From WVYX01 sp039592335 (GTDB lineage Bacteria > Gemmatimonadota > Gemmatimonadetes > Gemmatimonadales > GWC2-71-9), in the NCBI GenBank assembly GCA_039592335.1, contig JBDHBX010000009.1, forward strand, positions 72,960 to 136,959: a DNA stretch of 64,000 bases, written 5' to 3'. The position numbers were made by a program, and so were the translations under genes. The notes below the pieces were generated by a model. That model saw only the letters and a program-made list of their open reading frames with translations. It made no database searches and was not told where the DNA came from. Of this stretch, positions 24,922 to 32,441 are shown in pieces; positions within the stretch are counted from its first letter, which is position 1, and each line of letters opens with the position of its first letter.

Positions 24922-25725
24922 GTGACCGATTCTGCCCATCAGGTTGCCGACGAGCAGGCCACCCTCGAGGAGGTGCTGAAGGGCGAGGTGCTGCGCATGT
25001 ACCAGGAGGTCGCCGACAGTCCGGAGGGCGAGTTCCACTTCTTCCACGGGCGGGAGGCGGCCGAGATGTTCGGCTACTCGGCCGAGTGGCTGGACCGCGC
25101 GCCGGCGGGTGCGGTTGCCTCCTTTGCGGGCGTGGGCAACCCCCACGAGCGCAGTGAGCTGCAGCCGGGGGAGACGGTGCTCGACCTCGGGAGCGGTGCG
25201 GGACTCGACAGCATCATCGCCTCGTGGCAGGTCGGGCCGACCGGCAAGGTAGTCGGCGTCGATCTCAATCCCGCCATGTGTCTCAAGGCACAGGCCCACG
25301 CCGCGACCACCGGCACGCAGATGGAGTGTCACGAGGGTCGCATGGAAGAGATCCCGCTGCCCGACGCGAGCGTGGACGTGGTGATCTCCAACGGTGTGAT
25401 CAACCTCTCGTTCCGCAAGCGGCAGGTGATCAAGGAGATCTACCGCATCCTCAAGCCCAGCGGACGCATCTCGATCACCGACATCGTGAGCGCGAGGAAG
25501 CTCTCGCAGTCCATCGTCAACGATCCCAAGTTGTGGGCCAGCTGAATTGGCGGTGCTCTCCCGGAGGGAGAGATGTTCGGGCTGCTCGAGGATGCGGGCT
25601 TCAAGCGCGTACGCTCGGCGGTCGTGCGGGGATTCCACTTCCGCAACGAATCCACGCGAGACGCGGCCGAGTCCTACGGCGTCAAGGCCGTGCTGCTGAC
25701 GGCGCGGAAGCCGAAGGGCAGCTGA
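24922..25725 (+). CDS. ArsM-like SAM-dependent methyltransferase with in-frame TGA: candidate selenoprotein
   Basis: 267 residues if the TGA at 25543-25545 (codon 208) is read through. N-terminal FHFFHGREAAEMFGYSAEWLDRAP and FAGVGNP, SAM motif I VLDLGSGAGLDS (86-97), VGVDLNPAMC, ISNGVINLS and ILKPSGRISITDI are those of the ArsM-like class. The segment reads LWAS-(TGA)-IGGALPEGE; relatives, from memory, have Cys at that position (WAxCIxGA). After the TGA the same frame continues 59 codons with a typical C-terminus (FGLLEDAGFKRV, SYGVKAVLL). A perfect hairpin follows the TGA by 10 nt. The second ArsM-type Cys is Gly here (SNG rather than SNC), so canonical arsenite methylation is doubtful. Alternative: a nonsense mutation or sequencing error. 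Confidence 0.72.
25556..25572 (+). promoter_or_regulatory. Candidate bacterial SECIS hairpin
   Basis: CTCTCCC-GGA-GGGAGAG: a perfect 7-bp stem with a three-base loop starting with G. The stem begins 10 nt and the loop 17 nt after the TGA at 25543-25545. Bacterial SECIS elements lie inside the coding region just downstream of the UGA with a small apical loop containing a G near its 5' side, so both geometry and loop fit. Confidence 0.65.
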
Positions 25726-25744
25726 CCGAGGTCCCCAGCGCGGG

Positions 25745-25783
25745 CGCCTCTCGCCACGTGGGGAGGCAACGTGGCGAGAGGCG
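25745..25783. terminator. Bidirectional hairpin between convergent genes
   Basis: A perfect 15-bp stem (CGCCTCTCGCCACGT at 25745-25759 with its complement at 25769-25783) and a 9-base loop. It lies between the methyltransferase stop and the isochorismatase stop. There is no T-tract on either side, so termination efficiency is uncertain, but position and strength fit a shared terminator. Confidence 0.7.
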
Positions 25784-25803
25784 ACAAAGTGAGTGCGCTG
25801 TGT

Positions 25804-26553
25804 CTAGTGACCGTTTGCCAGTGCTTCCACCGCCTCGTCGGTCGTCCACGTCGTGTTCGCCATGAACCGGAAGTTGGTCATGGCCGATGCGTACCCATTG
25901 CCATCCGGCACCTTCGCGGCGGCTGTCGCGTCGGTGACGACGGCGACCTCGAACCCCTGCTCCAGCAGCTCCCGCATGTGCGCCTCGACGCACAGGTTCG
26001 CAGACATGCCAGCCAGGATCACCTTGTCGATGCCCCGCTTGCGCAGCTGCAACACGAGGTCGTTGGTCTCGGGCCCATAGACTTTGTGTGGGCTGGTGAC
26101 CACCGTGTTCCCGTCCTCGATGTAGCCTTTGTACTGCCCGAGCCAATCCGCCCCGGAGCCCTCGAAGCCATCGAGGCTCAGCGGCGACTTGCGATCGAAC
26201 ATCCCGATGTTGTGCATCAGGACTTCCAGCGCCCCCCCGAACTTCCAGCCGTGGTCGGTCGGGTAGTAGTAGTGGGGCGACACGAACAGCTCGTATCCGC
26301 CGGCCTTAGCCGCGCGCATCAGCCGGTCGAGATTGGCGACCGTGTTGTTCTCCGTCACGCTCTCACCCACCACGCCCCAGGTGACACCTTCGGGGCTGAG
26401 GAAGTCGTTTTGTGGGTCCGTGACGACGATGGCGGTTCGCTCGGCATCGATCTCCATGCCGGGGTTGGGGAGCTGCGCGGCGGCACTCCCGGCGTGCAGG
26501 ACCAGCCCGGCGAGGGCCAGGAGTGACCAGCCGGCGCGTTGTCGGTTGTGCAT
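25804..26553 (-). CDS. Secreted isochorismatase-family cysteine hydrolase
   Basis: 249 residues from the ATG with GGAGG 7 bases upstream (a longer frame to 26583 lacks this). Signal peptide MHNRQRAGWSLLALAGLVLHAGSAAA, probably cleaved before QLPNPG. The mature part has the isochorismatase-like catalytic triad Asp (TDPQNDF), Lys (TSPHKVYG) and Cys (SANLCVEAH). Family members hydrolyse isochorismate, nicotinamide, carbamoylsarcosine or other amides; the export signal argues against the isochorismate role. Last of five co-directional minus-strand genes; 69 bases separate it from the metallo-beta-lactamase-fold gene. Confidence 0.88.
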   Translation of the reverse strand: MHNRQRAGWSLLALAGLVLHAGSAAAQLPNPGMEIDAERTAIVVTDPQNDFLSPEGVTWGVVGESVTENNTVANLDRLMRAAKAGGYELFVSPHYYYPTDHGWKFGGALEVLMHNIGMFDRKSPLSLDGFEGSGADWLGQYKGYIEDGNTVVTSPHKVYGPETNDLVLQLRKRGIDKVILAGMSANLCVEAHMRELLEQGFEVAVVTDATAAAKVPDGNGYASAMTNFRFMANTTWTTDEAVEALANGH

Positions 26554-26622
26554 GGGCGTCCTCCGTGGTATGGGGGTTGCCACTGCTAACCGACCCCGGG
26601 CTGGAAAGGTTCCGCCCGGCCC

Positions 26623-27534
26623 TTACCGCCCCGCCAGCCCGTCGTACACCAGCGCGACCCACTGCTCGGGCTGGATAAACCACTGACCCCATGACTCATC
26701 GAAGTCGGCCATCGGGCGGCCGGCGATGATCTCGTCGCGGGTCTTGCGCTCGGCCATGAGTGCCGCGACGCGCTCCCGCGAGGCCAGCAGCATCCAGCGG
26801 TAGGTGCGCAGCTCCTCGACCCCGGAGAGGGGTCCGTGGCCGGGGATGATCTTGGTGTCGGCGTCCACGAGCTCCAACAGCCGGTCCACGCCCTGGATCA
26901 TGCCGTCGATCGATCCCCCACTGGAGACGTCGATGAAGGGGTACACCCCGTTCCAGTAGACGTCGCCGGCGTGCACCACGTTCGCCTCACGGAAGTGCAC
27001 CACCGCGTCCCCGTCGGTGTGCGCGCGCGCGACGTGGAACACGTGGCTCGCGTCGTCGTTCCAGTGGAACGTCACGGCGTCGGTGAAGGTGATCACGGGC
27101 AGCGCCGCGGCGGGCTCGGGGTCGTAGTGCCGCTCGATGAACGTGACGAACTGCTCGGTGCTCAGCCGCTCGCGCACGTTCTCGTGGGCCACGATGATCG
27201 CGCCGCCCTCGCCCATGTGCTCGTTCCCGCCGGTGTGGTCCTCATGCCAGTGAGTGTTGATGACGAACCGGATCGGCTCGCCGCTGATCCCGGCCACGGC
27301 CGCCCGGATCTTCTCGGTGAGCGGCGCGTACTGGTCGTCCACCAGGAAGACGCCGTCGTCCCCCACTGAAGCGCCGATGTTGCCGCCCCGGCCCGTGAGC
27401 ATGTAGACGTGGGCGGCGACGTGGGTCGCCGTGACCTGTATGTCCTGCATCTGCTGGGCGGCAAGGGGGGTGCCGAGCGTGAGGGTCCAGGTTGTGCAGG
27501 CCGCAGCGATCAGGGTCGTGCCGCGATGCTTCAT
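26623..27534 (-). CDS. Secreted MBL-fold metallohydrolase
   Basis: 303 residues: signal peptide (MKHRGTTLIAAACTTWTLTLGTPLAA then QQ), then a metallo-beta-lactamase fold with HWHEDHTGG (metal site 1 and 2 ligands), a further His in AHTDGDAVVHF, Asp in HAGDVYWNG and His in IIPGHGPL. The set fits the B3-like/quinoprotein-relay type of MBL hydrolases; beta-lactamase activity is not demonstrated by these motifs. The C-terminal 60 residues are helical. It begins 24 bases after the M20 hydrolase, so probably the same transcript. Confidence 0.9.
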   Translation of the reverse strand: MKHRGTTLIAAACTTWTLTLGTPLAAQQMQDIQVTATHVAAHVYMLTGRGGNIGASVGDDGVFLVDDQYAPLTEKIRAAVAGISGEPIRFVINTHWHEDHTGGNEHMGEGGAIIVAHENVRERLSTEQFVTFIERHYDPEPAAALPVITFTDAVTFHWNDDASHVFHVARAHTDGDAVVHFREANVVHAGDVYWNGVYPFIDVSSGGSIDGMIQGVDRLLELVDADTKIIPGHGPLSGVEELRTYRWMLLASRERVAALMAERKTRDEIIAGRPMADFDESWGQWFIQPEQWVALVYDGLAGR

Positions 27535-27558
27535 CGTGCGCTCCTCCGATGCGTGTGA

Positions 27559-28731
27559 CTAACTCGGCGCTGCCAGCGACGCTCCGGCTACTCGGGCCGC
27601 ATGATAGAAGTACGCTGCCCCCACCGCCAGGGCGTCCTCGTCAAACTGGAACTTGGAAGAGTGCGCCGGAAAGCTCTCCCCCGTGGGTCGGGCGCCGACG
27701 CGCACGTAGCAACCGGCGGTCCGCTCCAGGTAGAACCCGAAGTCCTCGCCGCCCATGTTGTGCGTGGCGAGCGGTCGCAGCTGCTCCCGACCGACGGCAA
27801 GCACCGCCGCCTCCTGCGCCAGCGCGGTGGGACCCGGCGCGTTCACGACGGGTGGGGTGCCGGGCCGGACGTCCACGGCGACGCTCACCCCGTGTGCGGC
27901 GGCCGTGGCCTCGGCCGTACGCCGCAGGGTCTCGACCAGCTGTTGCCGTACGTCGGCGTGCTGCGCGCGCAGCGTGCCCTCGAGCCGCGCGCGACGGGCC
28001 AGCACGTTGGCTGCGGTGCCCGCATCGAACTGCCCTACCGAGACGACGGCCGCTTGCGTGGGGTCGACCGTGCGGGACACGAGGGTCTGGAGTGCGGTGA
28101 CGAGGTGGCTCCCCGCCACGATCGGATCCACGCTCTCGTGCGGCCGGGCGGCGTGGCCGCCGGGGCCGGACAGCTCGATCACGAACTCGTCGGTCGAGGC
28201 ATTGACCGGGCCGGTAGTCACCACCATCTGTCCCGTGGCGTACAACCGGTCGAGGTGCCCCCCGAAGATCAGCGCCACGTCCTCGAGCACCCCCGCCTCG
28301 ATCAGCGTGGGCGCACCGGTCCCCGTCTCCTCCGCGGGCTGGAAGATGAAACGCACGGGGGCGGGAAGCGTCTCCTCCCTGGCGAGGTATGCGGCGGCGC
28401 CCAGCAGCATGGCGCTGTGCCCGTCGTGGCCGCAGGCGTGCATGACGCCGTCGTGCGCCGACGCGAAGGGGAGCCCCGTTTCCTCGGTGACGGGCAGGGC
28501 GTCGGTGTCGGCCCGGAGCGCGACGACCCCCCGGCCGGCGGGTCCCGGCAGCTCGGCGACCACTCCCGTCTCCGCAACGCGCCGGTGCGCGATTCCCAGG
28601 TTGTCCAACGCGGCGCCCAGGCGCTCGGCCGTGCGCCGTTCCTGCCAGGCGAGCTCGGGGTGCTCGTGCAGGTCGCGTCGCATCGCGACCACGCGCTCGT
28701 AGAGCTGCGCGTCGAACGGCGAGGGCCTCAC
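27559..28731 (-). CDS. M20 family amidohydrolase (N-acyl/N-succinyl amino acid deacylase-like)
   Basis: 390 residues of the M20D dizinc aminoacylase/carboxypeptidase type. MRRDLHEHPELAWQE at the N-terminus, metal ligands HACGHDGHSAM and QPAEETGTG, the dimerisation-domain segment GPGGHAARPHESVDP, and HNMGGEDFGFYL with a final His in FPAHSSKF. No signal peptide, so cytoplasmic. Start overlaps menC by four bases. With the upstream GNAT and MenC/NSAR genes this matches the succinylate-racemise-desuccinylate pathway described in Geobacillus, in which this member removes succinate from the N-succinyl-L-amino acid. Confidence 0.9.
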   Translation of the reverse strand: MRPSPFDAQLYERVVAMRRDLHEHPELAWQERRTAERLGAALDNLGIAHRRVAETGVVAELPGPAGRGVVALRADTDALPVTEETGLPFASAHDGVMHACGHDGHSAMLLGAAAYLAREETLPAPVRFIFQPAEETGTGAPTLIEAGVLEDVALIFGGHLDRLYATGQMVVTTGPVNASTDEFVIELSGPGGHAARPHESVDPIVAGSHLVTALQTLVSRTVDPTQAAVVSVGQFDAGTAANVLARRARLEGTLRAQHADVRQQLVETLRRTAEATAAAHGVSVAVDVRPGTPPVVNAPGPTALAQEAAVLAVGREQLRPLATHNMGGEDFGFYLERTAGCYVRVGARPTGESFPAHSSKFQFDEDALAVGAAYFYHAARVAGASLAAPS

Positions 28732-29849
28732 GCTTCCAGGGTCTCCGATCGTGCGGTGAGTTCGCGCACGAATTCATGGTCCACCGCGACCCCGATCCCC
28801 GGGCGGTCCTGCGGCACGGTGACCATGCCGTCGGTCATGGTCCAGGGTGGCTCCACGATGTCGCGTTCCCAATAGCGGTCGCTCGGACTCAGGTCGCCGG
28901 GGAGGGTGAAGTTGGGCAGCGAGGCGAGGGCCACGTTATGGGCGCGACCGACCCCGCTCTCCAGCATGCCGCCGCACCACACCGCCACGCCATACTCGGC
29001 GGCGAGATCGTGGATCGCGATCGCCGCCGTGAAGCCGCCTACCCGGCCCGGCTTGATGTTGATGACCCGTCCGGCGCCGAGCGTGACCATCTCGTCGGCG
29101 CGCGCCGGGCTCCAGATCGATTCGTCGAGACAGACCGGGGTATCGAGCTGCCGCTGCAGCTCGGCGTGATGTGTCAGGGCGTCGGCCGCCAGCGGCTGCT
29201 CGATCATCTGCAGGCCGAACCCGTCGAGCCGGCGCAACGTCTCGCTCTCCTCCAGGGTGTAGGCCGCGTTGGCGTCCACGCTCAAGGGCGAGGCGTCACC
29301 CACCGTGTGGCGCACCGCGTCCACGTAGGCCACGTCCGCTCCCGGCTGCACCTTGAGCTTGATGCGGCGATATCCCTGCGCGGCGGCGTCGGCCGCGCGC
29401 CCGGCCAGCAGATCGGGGCTCTCCTGGATCCCCAGGGAGATGCCGGTGGCCACCTCGTCGCGCACCCCGCCCAACAGTTCCGCCAGCGGCATGCCCCAGC
29501 GCCGCGCCGTGAGATCCCACGCCGCCATCTCGACGGCCGCCCGCGCCATGCGGTGTCCCCTAATGCGCGCGTCGAGCAGGTGGTACAACTCCGTGGGGGC
29601 CTCGAATGGGCGCCCCAGCACGGCGGGTGCGACCCACCGGCAGATGGCGAGCCACGCGGTGTCCACCGTCTCGGGTGAGTAGTGCGGTGTCTCACTCGCT
29701 ACACACTCGCCCCACCCGATCTCCCCGTCGGCGTCCCGCAGCTCCACCAGGAGAACACGCCGCTGCCAGCTCGAGCCCGAGGAGATGCGAAACGGCTCGC
29801 GCAGCTGCAGTCGAATCTCGCGCAGGGTGAGGCGGGTGAGCTCAGGCAC
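28728..29849 (-). CDS. menC: o-Succinylbenzoate synthase / N-succinylamino acid racemase (enolase superfamily)
   Basis: 373 residues from GTG 29849 (VPELTRLTLREI); the frame extends to 29936 inside the GNAT gene. Enolase-superfamily catalytic residues are all present: KLKVQPG (KxK), the metal ligands in SVDANAAYT, MIEQPL and CLDES, and the second Lys in NIKPGRVGG. The Arg three residues after that Lys is the position reported to favour racemase activity in NSAR/OSBS enzymes. No other menaquinone gene is in the window, while an acyltransferase and a deacylase flank it with overlaps of 8 and 4 bases. I therefore favour N-succinylamino acid racemase as the main role; dual function is possible. 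Confidence 0.85.
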   Translation of the reverse strand: MPELTRLTLREIRLQLREPFRISSGSSWQRRVLLVELRDADGEIGWGECVASETPHYSPETVDTAWLAICRWVAPAVLGRPFEAPTELYHLLDARIRGHRMARAAVEMAAWDLTARRWGMPLAELLGGVRDEVATGISLGIQESPDLLAGRAADAAAQGYRRIKLKVQPGADVAYVDAVRHTVGDASPLSVDANAAYTLEESETLRRLDGFGLQMIEQPLAADALTHHAELQRQLDTPVCLDESIWSPARADEMVTLGAGRVINIKPGRVGGFTAAIAIHDLAAEYGVAVWCGGMLESGVGRAHNVALASLPNFTLPGDLSPSDRYWERDIVEPPWTMTDGMVTVPQDRPGIGVAVDHEFVRELTARSETLEA

Positions 29850-30633
29850 CGAGCCCCTCCGGGCGCTCCAACAGGTAGAAGCCACGCGTGAATCCGGAGA
29901 CCTCGTATCCCAAAGAGAGGTAATGGGTGAAGGCACGCCGCGTGCTCTCGCGCCACGCCGCTGCCGTCTTGGCTGCCTCGCGCTTGAGCACCTGGACGTC
30001 CGGCGGGACCTCGATGAGCACGACCGGGGCGTCCACCAGGTCGGGCAGGGCGCCGATGCCCCCGCTCGACACGACCGGCGCGACCGACGGCGGCGCAGGG
30101 GGAGCCTTCGGCGCGCTGGCCTCCCCGGTGGGCCACTCCACGATCACCCGGTCGGTGCCGATCACACTGTCCATGATGCTCACGGGGGTCTCGCCGTACA
30201 TGCCCTCCACGTACTGCAGTACCCGGACGCCGAGGCCGTTCAGATTGAGGTGTGCGTTACGGGCGACCAAGGGGTCGAAGGTCCACTGGATGCGGCGGAC
30301 GCCGAGGGCTGCGACGCGGGTGCGTTGCAGCTCCTTGAGGTGTCGGCCGATACCGTGGTCGCGCAGGTCCTGCCGCACCGCGAGCATGTGCGACCAATGG
30401 GTCGGCTCCCCGTCGCGCAGGCCCGTGAGGCCGAACACGAACCCGACTAGCTCCCCACCGGGGTCGAACGCCCCCAGCAGGATTCCGCCCAGCTTCTGTG
30501 CTACCAGCAGCAAGGCCGGGGCAACGAGCTCGCGGAAGTCGTCGCCCCACGTGACGCGCTGCAGCGCCACGCACCGCTCGTGGTCCTCGTGGCTGACGAG
30601 CTCCCGGTACCGATAGAGATCGGATTCGTCCAT
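29842..30633 (-). CDS. GNAT-family N-acyltransferase (COG3375-like, putative D-amino acid N-succinyltransferase)
   Basis: 263 residues. The acetyl-CoA-fold core is visible: GFVFGLTGL (beta4), HMLAVRQDLRDHGIGRHLKELQR (the pyrophosphate-binding loop, RxxGIG), and ALGVRRIQWTFDPLVARNAHLNLNGLGV, the segment characteristic of the COG3375 group encoded beside menC in many bacteria. First gene of the minus-strand operon, preceded by a promoter that would give a leaderless mRNA. By comparison with Geobacillus it should put a succinyl group on D-amino acids; acyl donor and substrate are inferred. Confidence 0.8.
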   Translation of the reverse strand: MDESDLYRYRELVSHEDHERCVALQRVTWGDDFRELVAPALLLVAQKLGGILLGAFDPGGELVGFVFGLTGLRDGEPTHWSHMLAVRQDLRDHGIGRHLKELQRTRVAALGVRRIQWTFDPLVARNAHLNLNGLGVRVLQYVEGMYGETPVSIMDSVIGTDRVIVEWPTGEASAPKAPPAPPSVAPVVSSGGIGALPDLVDAPVVLIEVPPDVQVLKREAAKTAAAWRESTRRAFTHYLSLGYEVSGFTRGFYLLERPEGLGA

Positions 30634-30638
30634 GGCGT

Positions 30639-30668
30639 AAACTACCGTTTGCCTTGCGGTCGTGTCGA
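30639..30668 (-). promoter_or_regulatory. Candidate promoter of the GNAT-menC-M20 operon
   Basis: Minus strand: TCGACA (30663-30668), 18-base spacer, TAGTTT (30639-30644). Only five bases separate the -10-like box from the ATG at 30633, so a start site at about 30632 would make the mRNA leaderless. Confidence 0.45.
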
Positions 30669-30763
30669 TTCGCGGTTTGCATTAGACCCCGAGCGGGCGG
30701 CCCGAGGGGATCGAGACGGGCGCTCGAGTGCAACCGACGATGGCCCGATCGCGGAGGACAGGC

Positions 30764-32362
30764 ATGCGGCGTATCTGGATGACACTGGTGGCCGTGGGGC
30801 TTGCGGCTGCCTCGCCCCTGGCGGCGCAGGAACGCGAGTCGATCACACCGGGACCGGATCGCGCGCCCGGCGAGGGTGATGGCCCGTTCGAGCGGCTGAT
30901 CATCCGGGGCGCGACGCTGATCGACGGTACGGGGGCTCCCGGACGCGGGCCAATGGACATCGTGATCCAGGGGAACCGGATCGTCGAGATCAAGAACCTT
31001 GGGGCGCCCGGTCGGGAAATCGATCCGGAGGGCCGTCCCCAGGACGCGACCCGGGAGATCGACGCGCACGGGATGTACGTCCTCCCCGGGCTCGTGGACC
31101 TGCACGCCCACACCGGCGGCAACTCGCAGGGCACCCCGGCCGAGTACGTCTACAAGCTGTGGATGGCCCACGGCGTGACCACGATCCGCGATCCGGGCTC
31201 GGGCAACGGTGTGGAGTGGACGCTGAACGAGCGTGGGCGCAGCGCGGCCAACGCCATCGTGGCGCCCCGTATCTTCGTGTACGTGCGGCCGGGAATGGGG
31301 TGGGACGAGGGTCCCATCAATTCGCCGGAAGCTGCGCGGGACTGGGTGCGCTGGGCCGCCGACGAGGGGGTAGACGGTCTCAAGCTCGGCTCGTACGACC
31401 CGGCGATCATGGCGGCGCTGATCGACGAGGCGAAGCGCCGGGGGCTCGGCACCCAGGCGCATCTGGGACAGATGGGGGTGGCGCGCATGGACGTGCTGGA
31501 CGCGGCCCGTCTCGGACTGGGCTCGATGGAGCACTGGTACGGCCTCCCCGAGGCGCTGTTCGCCGACCGCACGGTGCAGGCGTTCCCGTACGACTACAAC
31601 TACAACAACGAGTACGACCGCTTCGGGCAGGCGGGCCGGCTATGGAAGCAGGCGGCGCCCCGGGGCAGCGACACGTGGAACACGGTGATCGATGAGCTGA
31701 TCGCGTTGGGCTTCGTGCTCGATCCCACGATGACCATCTACGAGGCGAGCCGCGACGTGATGCGGGCCCGTGATGCCGCGTGGCACGACACCTACACGCT
31801 GCCCTCGCTATGGCAGTTCTACCAGCCCAGCCTCGAGAGTCACGGCTCCTACTGGTTCGACTGGACCACCCAGGACGAGATCGAGTGGAAGCAGAACTTC
31901 CGTATCTGGATGGACTTCATCAACGACTACAAGAACCGGGGCGGGCGCGTATGCACCGGCTCGGACTCGGGGTTCATCTACAAGCTCTACGGCTTCGGTT
32001 ACATCCGAGAGCTGGAGTTGCTCCAGGAAGCGGGGTTCCATCCGCTGGAGGTGATCCGCTCGGCCACCTTGTGGGGTGCCGAGACCCTGCATGAACCCAA
32101 GGGGCAGTCCATCCAGTTCGGGGTCATCCGACCCGGGACGCTGGCCGACCTGATCGTGGTCGAGGAGAACCCGGTGCACAACCTGAAGGTGCTGTACGGC
32201 ACCGGCACGCAGCGTTTGAATCACGAGACCGGCGCGGTCGAGCGCGTGGGTGGTGTGAAGTACACCATCAAGGACGGGATCGTGTACGATGCGAAGCAGC
32301 TGTTGGCGGACGTGGCCGCTATGGTCGAGCAGGCGAAGCGCGAGGCGACGGTCGCGCCGTAA
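30764..32362 (+). CDS. Secreted amidohydrolase-superfamily protein
   Basis: 532 residues from ATG 30764, with GGAGG (30753-30757) upstream; an in-frame ATG at 30728 is less likely. Signal peptide MRRIWMTLVAVGLAAASPLAA, then QERES. The TIM-barrel amidohydrolase pattern begins IIRGATLIDGTG, with metal ligands in GLVDLHAHTGG (HxH), the His in GTQAHLGQ and SMEHWYG, and Asp in CTGSDSGF. Downstream, FGVIRPGTLADLIVVEENP is the usual C-terminal beta-sandwich segment. Relatives include imidazolonepropionase-like and prolidase-like exported hydrolases; the substrate cannot be assigned. Divergent from the GNAT operon. Confidence 0.88.
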   Translation: MRRIWMTLVAVGLAAASPLAAQERESITPGPDRAPGEGDGPFERLIIRGATLIDGTGAPGRGPMDIVIQGNRIVEIKNLGAPGREIDPEGRPQDATREIDAHGMYVLPGLVDLHAHTGGNSQGTPAEYVYKLWMAHGVTTIRDPGSGNGVEWTLNERGRSAANAIVAPRIFVYVRPGMGWDEGPINSPEAARDWVRWAADEGVDGLKLGSYDPAIMAALIDEAKRRGLGTQAHLGQMGVARMDVLDAARLGLGSMEHWYGLPEALFADRTVQAFPYDYNYNNEYDRFGQAGRLWKQAAPRGSDTWNTVIDELIALGFVLDPTMTIYEASRDVMRARDAAWHDTYTLPSLWQFYQPSLESHGSYWFDWTTQDEIEWKQNFRIWMDFINDYKNRGGRVCTGSDSGFIYKLYGFGYIRELELLQEAGFHPLEVIRSATLWGAETLHEPKGQSIQFGVIRPGTLADLIVVEENPVHNLKVLYGTGTQRLNHETGAVERVGGVKYTIKDGIVYDAKQLLADVAAMVEQAKREATVAP

Positions 32363-32396
32363 ACGGGGCGGGCGCGAAGCAGCAGCGACAGTGAAG

Positions 32397-32423
32397 AGGG
32401 GAAAGGCGGCGCGCCTTTCCCCT
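32397..32423. terminator. Bidirectional terminator
   Basis: A perfect 12-bp stem, AGGGGAAAGGCG with its complement, and a GCG loop, followed on the + strand by a pyrimidine tract with T runs (TTCCCTTTTCCCC) and preceded by A/G-rich bases. It lies between convergent genes ending at 32362 (+) and 32442 (-). Confidence 0.8.
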
Positions 32424-32441
32424 TTCCCTTTTCCCCTGCCG

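Noticed and set aside
24922..25545. A complete 207-residue methyltransferase ending at TGA 25545, or a plain pseudogene
   Set aside because: The same frame continues with family-typical C-terminal sequence, the TGA is at a Cys position and a hairpin follows. A nonsense mutation remains the main alternative but explains fewer facts.
25224..25865. Long + frame reading through the end of the methyltransferase, suggesting a frameshift
   Set aside because: Its translation is Arg/Gly-rich shadow sequence; the real C-terminus lies in the original frame.
28728..29849. MenC taken simply as a menaquinone biosynthesis gene
   Set aside because: No other men genes occur nearby and the flanking acyltransferase and deacylase fit the N-succinylamino acid racemase context better.
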